This document shows, piece after piece, positions 13,627-21,491 of a stretch of 21,491 nt of DNA. A program made the position numbers and the translations under genes. Where the stretch lies: assembly GCA_964385045.1 (NCBI GenBank), contig CAYLNM010000075.1, forward strand, positions 1 through 21,491. Reading direction: 5' to 3'. The number at the start of each line of letters is the position of its first letter. Position 1 is the stretch's first letter. This DNA comes from CAYLNM01 sp964385045 (GTDB taxonomy: Bacteria; Planctomycetota; Phycisphaerae; Phycisphaerales; SM1A02). The notes beneath the pieces were generated by a model, which saw only the letters and a list, made by a program, of their open reading frames with translations, was not told where the DNA came from and made no database searches.

Positions 13627-16600
13627 TCAGTCGCCCGGGCCCAGATCGAACGCCGCGATCGGCCCCGGCTCGATGTCGCGCTCGGCGGCGACCTCCTCGC
13701 GCGGCACCACGTGCAGGCGCGACGCGTCGATGCCGCCGGTCTCGACGAGGAACGTCCGCACCCGCTCGGCCCGCCGCGACTCGAGATCGGCGAGCACCGT
13801 CTCCGCCAGCTCGATCGTCTCGCGGAGCAGGGTCCGCAGCTCCTCGACCGTCGGCCGAGGCTGATCGCGGCGACCGGGCGGGACCGGGACCAGGGCCCGG
13901 ACGGCATCGGGACGACGTTCGGCGAGCAGGCCGCGGAGCGCCGCCTCCTCGGTCGCGCCGGCGTCCGTGTCCCGCAGCGTGCGGCGACGCTCGCGCACGA
14001 GGCGGTCGAGGGCCTGCTCCCGGAGCGCCTCGACGTCCTCCGGCCCGCTCACCCCGGCGATCGTCAGCCGAAGGCCCGGGCGGTCGGCCAGGGCCTGCGC
14101 CAGCAGGTCGAGCGGCGTCGACTCGCCCGCCGCCGGCTCGGCGGTGCCGGGGTCGAATCGCACCCGCGAGAGATCCGCGTCCTCGCCGGCGCCGACGAGG
14201 TCGCCGAGCAGGCGGAAGGGCGCGCCGGCGACGTTGCCGAAGGCGGAGAAGAAGCCGTTGAAGATCGCATCGCCGAGGTCGAAGCGCGGCGACGCCACGT
14301 CGCCGCGGAGCCGGAACCCGGTCGTGATCACGTCGTCGCCGTCGCGGAGCAGGTCGAGTCCGAGCTTGAGCGGTACTCCGGGGGTGGAGGTGCCGGGCAC
14401 CCGCTCGCCGAGGTGGAACGAGCTCAGTCGCACGTCCACCGGGGCGTCGAGGTCGCCGTCCTCGAGGCGCACCGGAGCCGAGACGCCGAGGCGGCCGCGG
14501 TCGATGCGATAGCCGAGCCGCGGCGTGGCGATCGGGCTCAACGGCGGCAGTCCGACCTCGGCGACGTCCACCGCGAGATCGAGGAACGGCAGGTCCCGAA
14601 AGGCGTCGACGTCGCCGCTCACGGCGACCGTGCCGAGGTCGCCGATCGACGTGCGCAGGTCCATGGTCGCGGGGCCTCCATCGCCGCCGGTGTCGAGCCG
14701 GTCGACGGTGAGCTCGAGGTTCGAGCCCGCGATCGAGAGGGGGGGATCGGTGCCGCGGTCCTCGAGCGAGAACGCGCCCCCGCGGACCGCGAGTCGCTCG
14801 AGCCGGACGATGAGCGGGGCGGCGTGGCCCTCGTCGTCGGGCGGGGCGTCGGACGCGGCGTCGGGGTCCGCGGACGTGTCCGCCCCGGCGTCCGGCGGCG
14901 CCGTCTCGCTCGCGTTCTCGCGGGCGGCCGTGAGCACCGCCCCCACGTCCGGACCCTCCAGCTCGAGGAGCTCGGCGTCGAGCGTGCCGCGGCCGCCCGC
15001 CCACGCGAGGCGCGCCGCCTCGAGCCGGGCGTCATCGAGCCGCACCCGCGAGGGCAGGCCGCTCGCGTGCTCCAGGTCCAGCCCCGCGAGCGTCAGCCGG
15101 CCGTCCCAGGACGCCTCGGGACCCGCGGCGGGCATCGCGAAGGACAGCTCGCCGGCGGCGCCGGCGGTCTCGAGGGTCGCCGCGCCGGGACCGCCCGCGA
15201 CGTCCATGCGGGCCTCGAGGCCGGCGAGGTCGACGCGGCCCTCCCAGGTGCCGCTCGGGCCGTCCTCGCCCCGCGGTCCGCGGGCCACGAGGCGTCCCTC
15301 GAGCTCGAGCGAGCCGAGGCCCAGCGGACCCGCCCCGTCCGCCTGCGCCGTGGCGAGCCTCGTGACGTCGATCCGCCCGTCCCACGTCGCGTCGACGACG
15401 TCGCCCACGAGCTCGCCGTCGAGACGACCGTCGACCCCGATGCGGGCCTCGGTCAGCTCGGCCCCCGCGAGCGGTCCGGGCAGCGGCCGCGGCAGGGAGC
15501 CCGCGAACCGCTCGGCCGGCAGGCCGTCGACCACGATCCGCAGGCCCACTGCGCCGCCCGCCGGGTCGATCTCCCCGTCGATCTCGAGCCCGGCGTCGCC
15601 GGGGCCGGTGGCGGTCAGCCGCAGCGGCGTGCGGAAGCCGGTGTCGCTCGCCATCGGGCCTGCCTCGAGCTCGATCGCGGTCACCGACGCCTCCAACGGT
15701 GGATCGAGCGAGTCGTCGTCGATCCGCAGCGAGGAGCCGCCGGCCCGCACGCCGTCGATGGAGATCGTCCATCCGGCGGCGACGTCCTCGGCGAGGTACT
15801 GCAGCGCGGCGAGGAGCCGCGGGATGCGAGCCTCGATGGCGGCGAGGTCGCGGCGGGCGGGGGAGGCAGCCGTCGAGCCGTCGGCCGCGCCGTCGGCCTC
15901 GCTGGTCCCCGGGGTCGCGTCGTCGGCCCCGGCGGCGGCCGGGTCCCCGCCGCCGGCTGCGGCTGCGTTCCCGTCCCCGGCTGCGTCCGCGGCTGCCGCC
16001 CCGGCGGGAGCGCGGCCGCCGGCCGCCGCCAGCCGCTCCATCACCTCGAGCCGGCCGTCGGCCCCCCGGCGCACGACCGCATCGAGTCCGTCGATCGTGA
16101 TCGCCGCCACGGTGACGCTCGAGTCGTCGAGGTCGGCGACCACGTCCTCGACCGCGAGGGACTCGGCGGCGAGCAGCGGCCGGTCGCCCGCGCGAGCGTC
16201 GAGCTCGCGCACGGCCGCGCGGCGCACCTCGACCACCAGCCGCTCGCCGAAGCGGGCCGGGGCGAGCGCGTAGTCGACCTCCACGTCGAGGCGTCCCCGA
16301 TCGAGCCTCACGCCGGTCGTCGAGCGGACGTACGGGCCGAAGGTCCCGAGGTCGACGTTCTCGAGGGTGACCGTGCCCCGGGCGGTGAGCGGGTCGAGCA
16401 GCGTGGTGCCCTCCCACGCGAGGCGTCCGTCGGCGCCGATCGCGGCCTCGATCGAGTGGGGATTGTCGTGCTCGGGCGCGGTGTCGAGGCGCTCGATCGC
16501 GAGGTCGAGGTCGGTCACTCGCGTCTCGACCGGCGGGGCCACGGCCAGGTCGCGGAAGCCGAGATCCGCCCCATCGATCGCGAGCTCGGCGATCACGAGG

Positions 16601-17229
16601 TGGGGGATCTCGGCCGGCGCCCGTTCGCCCGGCGGGGGCGGCTCGGCCGGCGGCCGCACGAGGCCGGCGAGGTTGAGCGTGCCGTCCTCGGCGATCACGA
16701 GCTCGGCCGACGGATCGACGAGCCGCGCCCGCTCGACCCGCCAGCCGGGGCGGACGATCGACACGAGCAGGCTCAGGTTCGCCTCGAGCCGGGCGAATCC
16801 GAGCACTCGGTCGCCGGCGGCGTCCGTGACCTCGAGGCCCTCGAGGACGGTGCCGAGCGTGAAGGGATTGAAGGAGACCGCGTCGAGGCGGAGCTCGCCC
16901 GTCAGTCGCTCGGCGATGCGGGGGACCGCCACGTGCTGCACCAGCGCGGGCACGCCGAGGAATCCGCCCGCGGTCCAGAGGACCAGCAGGATGGCCGCCG
17001 CGATCGCGAGGCGGCGAGGCCACCGGCGCCGGCGCGGGCGGTCGTCGCCGGCGCCGCGATCGCCCTCGCCCGAGCGCGCTCCGGCGCCGTCCGATGCCGG
17101 GGGGGCCGGCGCGGAGGCCGCGGCCTCGTCGGACGCGTCCGGCGTCCCGGGCGCCGGGCCGGACGCGGCATCGGCCCCGCCGCCGTGGTCCGGCGCCACC
17201 GACGCCGGCGATGGTCGCTCGTCGCTCAC
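13627..17229 (-). CDS. DUF748/AsmA-like envelope protein
   Basis: The 1200-residue protein has a cytosolic Ala/Gly/Asp-rich N terminus (about 1-62), an Arg cluster and one membrane helix at about 74-93. A very long periplasmic region of repeated beta-strand segments follows (patterns such as VSFNPFTLGTVLEGLEV and LDVEVDYALAP). The C terminus has the DUF748-type LRLTIAGVSGPEDVEALR ending. AsmA-like proteins, including YhdP and TamB, form hydrophobic grooves that move phospholipid or help outer-membrane assembly; that role here is inferred. A low-complexity Ala/Gly/Asp stretch at about 398-458 and another acidic one near 780-805 look like flexible inserts. The GTG at 17229 overlaps the FKBP stop by GTGA, so the isomerase and this protein are translationally coupled. 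Confidence 0.88.
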   Translation of the reverse strand: MSDERPSPASVAPDHGGGADAASGPAPGTPDASDEAAASAPAPPASDGAGARSGEGDRGAGDDRPRRRRWPRRLAIAAAILLVLWTAGGFLGVPALVQHVAVPRIAERLTGELRLDAVSFNPFTLGTVLEGLEVTDAAGDRVLGFARLEANLSLLVSIVRPGWRVERARLVDPSAELVIAEDGTLNLAGLVRPPAEPPPPGERAPAEIPHLVIAELAIDGADLGFRDLAVAPPVETRVTDLDLAIERLDTAPEHDNPHSIEAAIGADGRLAWEGTTLLDPLTARGTVTLENVDLGTFGPYVRSTTGVRLDRGRLDVEVDYALAPARFGERLVVEVRRAAVRELDARAGDRPLLAAESLAVEDVVADLDDSSVTVAAITIDGLDAVVRRGADGRLEVMERLAAAGGRAPAGAAAADAAGDGNAAAAGGGDPAAAGADDATPGTSEADGAADGSTAASPARRDLAAIEARIPRLLAALQYLAEDVAAGWTISIDGVRAGGSSLRIDDDSLDPPLEASVTAIELEAGPMASDTGFRTPLRLTATGPGDAGLEIDGEIDPAGGAVGLRIVVDGLPAERFAGSLPRPLPGPLAGAELTEARIGVDGRLDGELVGDVVDATWDGRIDVTRLATAQADGAGPLGLGSLELEGRLVARGPRGEDGPSGTWEGRVDLAGLEARMDVAGGPGAATLETAGAAGELSFAMPAAGPEASWDGRLTLAGLDLEHASGLPSRVRLDDARLEAARLAWAGGRGTLDAELLELEGPDVGAVLTAARENASETAPPDAGADTSADPDAASDAPPDDEGHAAPLIVRLERLAVRGGAFSLEDRGTDPPLSIAGSNLELTVDRLDTGGDGGPATMDLRTSIGDLGTVAVSGDVDAFRDLPFLDLAVDVAEVGLPPLSPIATPRLGYRIDRGRLGVSAPVRLEDGDLDAPVDVRLSSFHLGERVPGTSTPGVPLKLGLDLLRDGDDVITTGFRLRGDVASPRFDLGDAIFNGFFSAFGNVAGAPFRLLGDLVGAGEDADLSRVRFDPGTAEPAAGESTPLDLLAQALADRPGLRLTIAGVSGPEDVEALREQALDRLVRERRRTLRDTDAGATEEAALRGLLAERRPDAVRALVPVPPGRRDQPRPTVEELRTLLRETIELAETVLADLESRRAERVRTFLVETGGIDASRLHVVPREEVAAERDIEPGPIAAFDLGPGD

Positions 17230-18191
17230 GGTGCGTCCTCCTCCGATCCCGCGGACCCGGGCGACGCCGCATCCTCGGTGGCCGTGTCGCCCGTCTCGCT
17301 CGCCTTCCCCGCCTTCCCCGCGTCGTCCGTGCCGTCGGCGGCGACGATCTCGAGCAGCTCGACCTCGTACACCAGCGTCGCGCCCGCGGGCACGACGGGG
17401 TTCCCCGAGGCATCCAGCACCGGCTCGTCGCCGTAGCCGAGTGCCGGCGGGATCTCGAGGCGGCGGCGACCGCCCACCCGCATGCCGCGAATCCCGGCGG
17501 CGAGCCCATCGGTCAGCGCATCGAGCGGCCACGGACCCCGCGGGCCGGCGTCGGGGTCGAAGATGGTGCCGCCGGGCAGCCGGCCCTCGAGCCGCAGCCG
17601 CACGAGGTCGTCGCCTGCGGCCGCCGGCCCGTCCCCGGCGGCGAGCTCCTCGACGACGAGGCCGTCCGGGCGGCCGGGATCCGCACGCCCGCCGTCGCCG
17701 TCGCCGTCGTCGGCCTCCGGCTCGGCACCGGCGTCCGGATCGGCGGCGCCCTCGCCGACGTCGGCGGCATCGGCCTCCTCGGCGTCGTCGGCCTCCTCGG
17801 TGTCCGCCCGGGCGGCCCGCTGGTCCCCCTCGGCGGCATCGCCGGCGCGAGCCGGGCGGCCCTCGGACGGCGGAGGGGCTGCCTCGGCATCGCCCGGGGC
17901 CGGACGCCGCGCGATCGTCGGCGGACCCGCGACGTCCCAGGCGGCGGGACCGCTCCACCGGGACGCGGCGCCCGCGTGCCCGTGCTGCCCCCCGGACTCG
18001 GCGCTTCGGCAGCTCCCGAGCGTCGTCGCCGCGAGCAGGCCGGCCGGGAGCAGGATGACCATCCGGCGACGACGAAGCCGCGATGCGCCGCCCCGCCGCG
18101 AGCGCCGCGAGCGCCGCGGCGACGCGGAGTCGCGCGCCGGCCGCGGAACGGTGTCGAGTGCCGGCCACGGGGCCGGGGGGCGAGCTGTCAC
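17226..18191 (-). CDS. FKBP-type peptidyl-prolyl isomerase lipoprotein
   Basis: The 321-residue protein should catalyse prolyl cis-trans isomerisation at the envelope. The FKBP domain spans about 178-283, with GTIFD (208-212), GMRVGGRRRLEIPPALGYGDE-type core at about 236-256 and VPAGATLVYEVELLEI at the end. Y253 aligns with FKBP12 Tyr82, while the position of Trp59 appears to be Leu. A lipobox LGSC puts the lipidated Cys at 61, after an unusually long, Arg-rich leader. A Glu/Asp/Ala-rich linker (about 128-170) separates lipid anchor and domain. The GTG at 18191 is chosen because AAGGAGG (18204-18198) lies 6 bases upstream; the ATG at 18062 has no such site. It is followed directly by the DUF748 gene. 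Confidence 0.88.
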   Translation of the reverse strand: MTARPPAPWPALDTVPRPARDSASPRRSRRSRRGGASRLRRRRMVILLPAGLLAATTLGSCRSAESGGQHGHAGAASRWSGPAAWDVAGPPTIARRPAPGDAEAAPPPSEGRPARAGDAAEGDQRAARADTEEADDAEEADAADVGEGAADPDAGAEPEADDGDGDGGRADPGRPDGLVVEELAAGDGPAAAGDDLVRLRLEGRLPGGTIFDPDAGPRGPWPLDALTDGLAAGIRGMRVGGRRRLEIPPALGYGDEPVLDASGNPVVPAGATLVYEVELLEIVAADGTDDAGKAGKASETGDTATEDAASPGSAGSEEDAP

Positions 18192-18231
18192 GAGACGCCT
18201 CCTTCTCCTCGCGGGGGAGCGCCGTCTCGTG
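18189..18231 (-). promoter_or_regulatory. inverted repeat enclosing the FKBP start codon and ribosome binding site
   Basis: On the minus strand CACGAGACG (18231-18223) and CGTCTCGTG (18197-18189) are perfect 9-base inverted arms, 25 bases apart. The last three bases of the second arm are the GTG start codon, and AAGGAGG lies in the loop. A CTCC in the loop could also pair with the GGAG. Folded RNA would hide the start. It may be a translational switch or, as DNA, an operator. Confidence 0.55.
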
Positions 18232-18363
18232 GGCCTCCTCCGTCGGTGTCGACGAATCGTACGGCCCGCCCTCGGACCGCCGCCGTCGCCCGGATGGCTC
18301 CCGGATCGGCCCCGGACGCCGCATCGGACCACCCGTCCGATCCGATCGCGTCGCGCGGCCCGG

Positions 18364-19203
18364 TCAGTGCTGGCACCGTGGGCAGCGATAGGTGGGACGG
18401 CCGCCCACCTCCCCCCGCTCGAGCGGCCGTCCGCAGCGGGGGCAGTCGGCGCCCGGCTCCCGCCGCGGCAGGATCCAGGTCGCGGGGACGGCTCCGGGAT
18501 CCGCATCGCGATCGATCGCGGTGCGGAGGACATGGCGAAGCGCCCGATGCAGCGACCCCGCCTCCCGCTCGGTCAGGCCGCCGGCCGGGCGGTCGGGGCG
18601 GATCCCCGCCATCAGCAGGGCCTCGTCCGCGTAGACGTTGCCCACGCCGGCGATCGTTCCCTGATCGAGGAGCACGGACTTGATCGCGGCCCGCCGGTGC
18701 GCGAGGCGGTCGCGGAAGTCCTCGAGGCCGACGTCCAGCGCGTCGGGGCCGAGGTCGCGCTCGGCGACGAATCGGTCGAAGTCGGGGACCCAGCCGATCT
18801 CGCCGAGTCGCCGCCGGTCGAGGAAGTGCAGCCGCCCTCCGTCGTCGAGCTCGAGCGTCAGCGCCGCGTGGGGCGGCGGTCCGTTCGCCGGCGCGCCGTT
18901 GCGGCGCGACACCAGGTCGCCGGTCATGCCGAAGTGCAGCCGCAGCCAGCCGCCGCCGTCGTCGTCGTCGCCCGCCCCCTCGGCGGGCTCGCCGCCGCCG
19001 TTCGGCCCCGCGTGCACGCCGAGGTGCTTGCCGTGACGCCGGGTGCGGTCGAGCACGCGCCCGACGAGCCGGGCGGCGAGCTGCTGCCGGCTGGTCCCGG
19101 TGAGCAGGGACGGGTCGTGCACGTGGACGTGGGCGACGGCGTGGCCGAGGCTCGTCTTCGCCAGGCAGCGGCGCCGCAGCTCGACGTCGGGAAGCTCGGG
19201 CAT
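18364..19203 (-). CDS. mutM: formamidopyrimidine-DNA glycosylase (Fpg/MutM), divergent
   Basis: Fpg removes oxidised purines such as 8-oxoguanine and cuts the strand by beta/delta elimination. The 279-residue protein starts MPELPDVE, giving catalytic Pro2 and Glu3 after Met removal. K59 (HGKH), M93 (FGMTG), N189 in GVGNVYADEALL and a zinc finger C254-x2-C257-x16-C274-x2-C277 with R269 are present. Two departures stand out: DRRRLG has Leu where E. coli DPRRFG has the intercalating Phe, and the usual YFAQ...VYGR segment before the finger is shortened to AVPATWILPRRE. An acidic Gly/Asp insert occurs at about 68-85. The ATG at 19203 has GGAG 8 bases upstream (19212-19215). It lies 71 bases after the Pcm-Ere stop. 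Confidence 0.92.
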   Translation of the reverse strand: MPELPDVELRRRCLAKTSLGHAVAHVHVHDPSLLTGTSRQQLAARLVGRVLDRTRRHGKHLGVHAGPNGGGEPAEGAGDDDDGGGWLRLHFGMTGDLVSRRNGAPANGPPPHAALTLELDDGGRLHFLDRRRLGEIGWVPDFDRFVAERDLGPDALDVGLEDFRDRLAHRRAAIKSVLLDQGTIAGVGNVYADEALLMAGIRPDRPAGGLTEREAGSLHRALRHVLRTAIDRDADPGAVPATWILPRREPGADCPRCGRPLERGEVGGRPTYRCPRCQH

Positions 19204-19274
19204 GGCGGGGACTCCGGGCGGGGGGCGAGCGGAGATCGGGCGGCGGGGCCCCGGACGGTGGCGCCGCGCGGTGC

Positions 19275-21431
19275 TCAGACGCCGTGCGGCCACGTGGCCG
19301 GCACGTCGTCCTCGGCGGCATCGGCCCGGCCGGGGGCCGGGGGCTCGGCGAGCGGCGTGATCGCCCGCGTCTCGTCGATCCAGACGTACTCGTCGAACTG
19401 CTCGGGCAGCACCGTCCGAAGTCCGTGGCTCGCTCGCTCGGTCCCCGGGCGATAGACGACGCCGATCGCCCGGCCGAGCCGCGACTCGAGCAGTCCGCGG
19501 CGCACGTCGGACGCCAGATGCTCGGGTCGCAGCGGGAGCACGAACCGCTCGATCCCGGTGCGGTGCATCAGGTGGCCGACGCCGTCCGGCGGCGATGGGC
19601 GGAGGGTCATGACCCGGCCGGGGCCGTCCCATGCCTCGGCGGCGAACACCGCGCCGCGGTCGGTGCCGAGTCCCACCAGCCGCACCGCGTCGTGGCCGAG
19701 CGACCGGCGGGCGAGGCCGCCGAGGCTCACCTCCTGCCGCGCACCCATCTCGGTGCCCGCGGCGTCGCCGACGTGCACGTCGTGGGCCCAGACGACGAGC
19801 TTCGCGTCGTCACCGTGGTGGGCGAGCACGGCCTCGAGGGTGTCGAGCATGTGCAGATCGCGGAGGTTCCAGGCGTCGCTCGATCCCTCGTACATGATGC
19901 GGTAGTACCGTTCGGCCTCCCGCACCAGCGTCGCGTTGCGCTCGGCGTCGAAGAGCTCGTCCCCGTCTCCGGCCATCAGCCGGCCGCGGCGGCGGAACAG
20001 CTCGACCAGCACCGTGGTCACCTCGTCGGCGCAGCCCCGCATCCGGCCGCTCGCGGCGATCCGGCCGTAGGTCGCCGGATCGCGCTCCCACGGCGCGAAG
20101 CAGGCGTAGAGCTCGCGGGCCTCGCTCGCCGCCTCGGGATCGCGGTCCTCCAGGAAGTCGATCACCGCCCCGATCGACGCGTGCAGGCTGTAGAGATCGA
20201 GGCCGTGGAGCGCCACCCGGTCCTCCGGCGGCCGGTCCGCGTTGCGGGCCTCGAGCCACCGGACGAACGACTCGACCTCCTCGTTGCGCCACATCCACGT
20301 GGGGAACCGCGAGAACGGCGGCGTGCGCAGCCCCAGCGGCGGGCGGCCGCGCACGCGACGGTCGAGCGTGCCCACGTCCGGCCAGTCGCCCTCGAGGCAG
20401 ACCGCGTCGAAGCCGTGCTCCTCGAGGAGGATCCGCGTGATCCGGGCCCGCAGGCGGTGGAACTCCGCCGTCCCGTGCGTGCACTCGCCGAGCATCACCA
20501 CCCGGGCGCTGGCGATCCGGTCGATGAGCGGCCCGACCTCGGCGTCGTCGATCTCCGCGAAGGGCTCGGCCGCCGCGGCGACGAGGGCCGCGAGCTCGCC
20601 CTCGGGATCGCCGGCGGCCCGCGCCCGCTCGAGCGCGACGGACGGCGCGAGGGCGGGATCGGCCGGCGGCTCGTCGTTCGCGGGGGCGGGCTCGCCGGGT
20701 CGCACCGGCTCGCCGCCGGCGAGGGGCCGGGCCGGCTCCCGATCCTCCTCGTCGGGGCCCGCGACGGCCGCCGCGTCCTCGCCCGACTCGGTCCAGCCCT
20801 GCGCTCCCACCAGCGGCACGAACCGGACCGGCCCGAGCGACTCGCGCTCGAGCCCGCCGTCGGGCCGGCGGTGGATCCGCAGCAGCTCCTGCGATCGGCG
20901 GTCCTCGCCCACCGGCATCACGAGGCGTCCGTTCGGGGCCAGCTGCGCGAGCAGCGCCTCGGCGATGCGGGGGCCGCCCGCCGCCACCGCGATCGCGTCG
21001 TAGGGGGCGGCGTCGGGCCACCCGCCGCTGCCGTCGGCGTGCACCACGTGCACCGTGTCGTAGCCCAGCCGCTCCATGCGGGCCCGGGCCTCGGCCGCGA
21101 GCGCGGCGTGCCGCTCGACCGCGACCACCTCCATCGCCAGCCGGCCGTAGATCGCCGCCGCGTACCCCGAGCCCGCCCCGACCTCGAGCACGCGGTCGTC
21201 GGCCCGAAGGTCGAGGGCCTCGGCCATGAGCGCGACCACGTAGGGCTGCGAGATCGTCTGCCCCTCGCCGATGGGCAGGGCCGCGTCGTCGCACGCCCGG
21301 TCGCGCAGATCCTCGGGCACGAAGGCCTCGCGCGGCACGGTCCGCATCGCCTCGAGGACGCGGGGGTCGCGCACCCCGCGGGCGCGGATCTGTCGGCGGA
21401 CCATCTCGGCACGGCGTCGGTCGGGGTCCAT
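19275..21431 (-). CDS. protein-L-isoaspartate methyltransferase fused to erythromycin-esterase-like domain
   Basis: The 718-residue protein joins two enzymes. Residues 1-212 are a protein-L-isoaspartate O-methyltransferase: MVRRQIRARGVRDPRVLEAM opening, LPIGEGQTISQPY (52-64), and SAM motif VLEVGAGSGY (81-90). It should methylate isoaspartyl sites to start their repair. A Pro/Glu/Ala linker (213-290) leads to an erythromycin-esterase family domain (about 291-695). Its key residues E316, H319, R328 and E347 have the same spacing as EreB E43, H46, R55 and E74, and WAHDVH (549-553) supplies the later His. The domain's substrate is unknown; most chromosomal relatives are not proven resistance enzymes. 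The ATG at 21431 is preferred over the GTG at 21485 because GGAG lies 9 bases upstream and it matches the usual Pcm start. Confidence 0.92.
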   Translation of the reverse strand: MDPDRRRAEMVRRQIRARGVRDPRVLEAMRTVPREAFVPEDLRDRACDDAALPIGEGQTISQPYVVALMAEALDLRADDRVLEVGAGSGYAAAIYGRLAMEVVAVERHAALAAEARARMERLGYDTVHVVHADGSGGWPDAAPYDAIAVAAGGPRIAEALLAQLAPNGRLVMPVGEDRRSQELLRIHRRPDGGLERESLGPVRFVPLVGAQGWTESGEDAAAVAGPDEEDREPARPLAGGEPVRPGEPAPANDEPPADPALAPSVALERARAAGDPEGELAALVAAAAEPFAEIDDAEVGPLIDRIASARVVMLGECTHGTAEFHRLRARITRILLEEHGFDAVCLEGDWPDVGTLDRRVRGRPPLGLRTPPFSRFPTWMWRNEEVESFVRWLEARNADRPPEDRVALHGLDLYSLHASIGAVIDFLEDRDPEAASEARELYACFAPWERDPATYGRIAASGRMRGCADEVTTVLVELFRRRGRLMAGDGDELFDAERNATLVREAERYYRIMYEGSSDAWNLRDLHMLDTLEAVLAHHGDDAKLVVWAHDVHVGDAAGTEMGARQEVSLGGLARRSLGHDAVRLVGLGTDRGAVFAAEAWDGPGRVMTLRPSPPDGVGHLMHRTGIERFVLPLRPEHLASDVRRGLLESRLGRAIGVVYRPGTERASHGLRTVLPEQFDEYVWIDETRAITPLAEPPAPGRADAAEDDVPATWPHGV

Positions 21432-21440
21432 GGACGCGGG

Positions 21441-21444
21441 CTCC
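21441..21444 (-). promoter_or_regulatory. ribosome binding site of the Pcm-Ere gene
   Basis: On the minus strand GGAG lies 9 bases before the ATG at 21431. It supports this start over the GTG 54 bases further upstream, which lies at the window edge where its own upstream sequence is nearly absent. Confidence 0.5.
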
Positions 21445-21491
21445 GGGGGGTGCTGACCCTGCTGTTCCGGGAAAGCTGGTGGCACTCGGTC

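Noticed and set aside
18060..18191. Twin-arginine export signal in the FKBP leader
   Set aside because: The leader has many Arg residues, but the RR-x-F-L-K pattern is absent. The lipobox LGSC with a hydrophobic stretch supports ordinary lipoprotein export.
19275..20600. Erythromycin resistance determinant
   Set aside because: The domain belongs to the Ere family, but it is chromosomal, fused to a repair enzyme and without mobile elements. Resistance cannot be inferred from family membership.

Overview
The window is very GC-rich (well above 70 % by eye), with GTG starts common and G/C in nearly every third codon position. The gene content fits a Gram-negative-type bacterium. An MreB opening with a Cys in the phosphate-1 loop, an AsmA/DUF748 protein, long Arg-rich lipoprotein leaders and proteins spaced by Ala/Gly/Asp-rich linkers together suggest Planctomycetota, perhaps a Phycisphaera-like member. 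This placement is an inference from protein character, not from a marker search. I see no insertion sequence, phage gene, integrase, CRISPR array or origin; it reads as ordinary chromosome.

Left part, plus strand (346-9307). A good sigma70-type promoter (346-374) leads into a membrane-anchored coiled-coil protein with an MreC/FlgT-like C-terminal beta domain (506-1381) and a 63-residue single-pass membrane protein (1398-1589). A 13-bp hairpin (1683-1712) follows. Then come mreB (2164-3216), a divergent mreC (3387-4394) and an mreD-like gene (4391-4966) overlapping mreC by GTGA. Next is an alternative GlmU-type sugar nucleotidyltransferase/acetyltransferase with a left-handed beta-helix (5109-6335), overlapping polA (6332-9307) by GTGA. 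This half combines cell-shape scaffolding, a probable UDP-GlcNAc supply step and a full three-domain DNA polymerase I.

Middle (9345-13561). polA converges on two minus-strand genes: a PNPOx-like flavoprotein (9345-9971) and a 971-residue membrane hybrid histidine kinase (10108-13023). Upstream of the kinase lies a plus-strand tRNA-Asp(GTC) gene (13457-13530) with its own promoter (13363-13390) and a TTCG-loop terminator (13535-13561).

Right part, minus strand (13627-21431, read right to left). A fused protein-L-isoaspartate methyltransferase/erythromycin-esterase-like protein, a divergent formamidopyrimidine-DNA glycosylase, an FKBP-type prolyl isomerase lipoprotein and a 1200-residue DUF748/AsmA-like protein. 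The last two overlap by GTGA. Repair of damaged protein and DNA sits beside envelope folding/assembly functions. The FKBP start codon lies in one arm of a perfect 9-bp inverted repeat with the Shine-Dalgarno sequence in the loop.

The most interesting items are the Pcm-Ere fusion with its full esterase-family catalytic set, the MreC-like coiled-coil protein next to mreBCD, the start-codon inverted repeat of the FKBP gene, and the FKBP-DUF748 coupling. I found no clearly novel multi-gene system.
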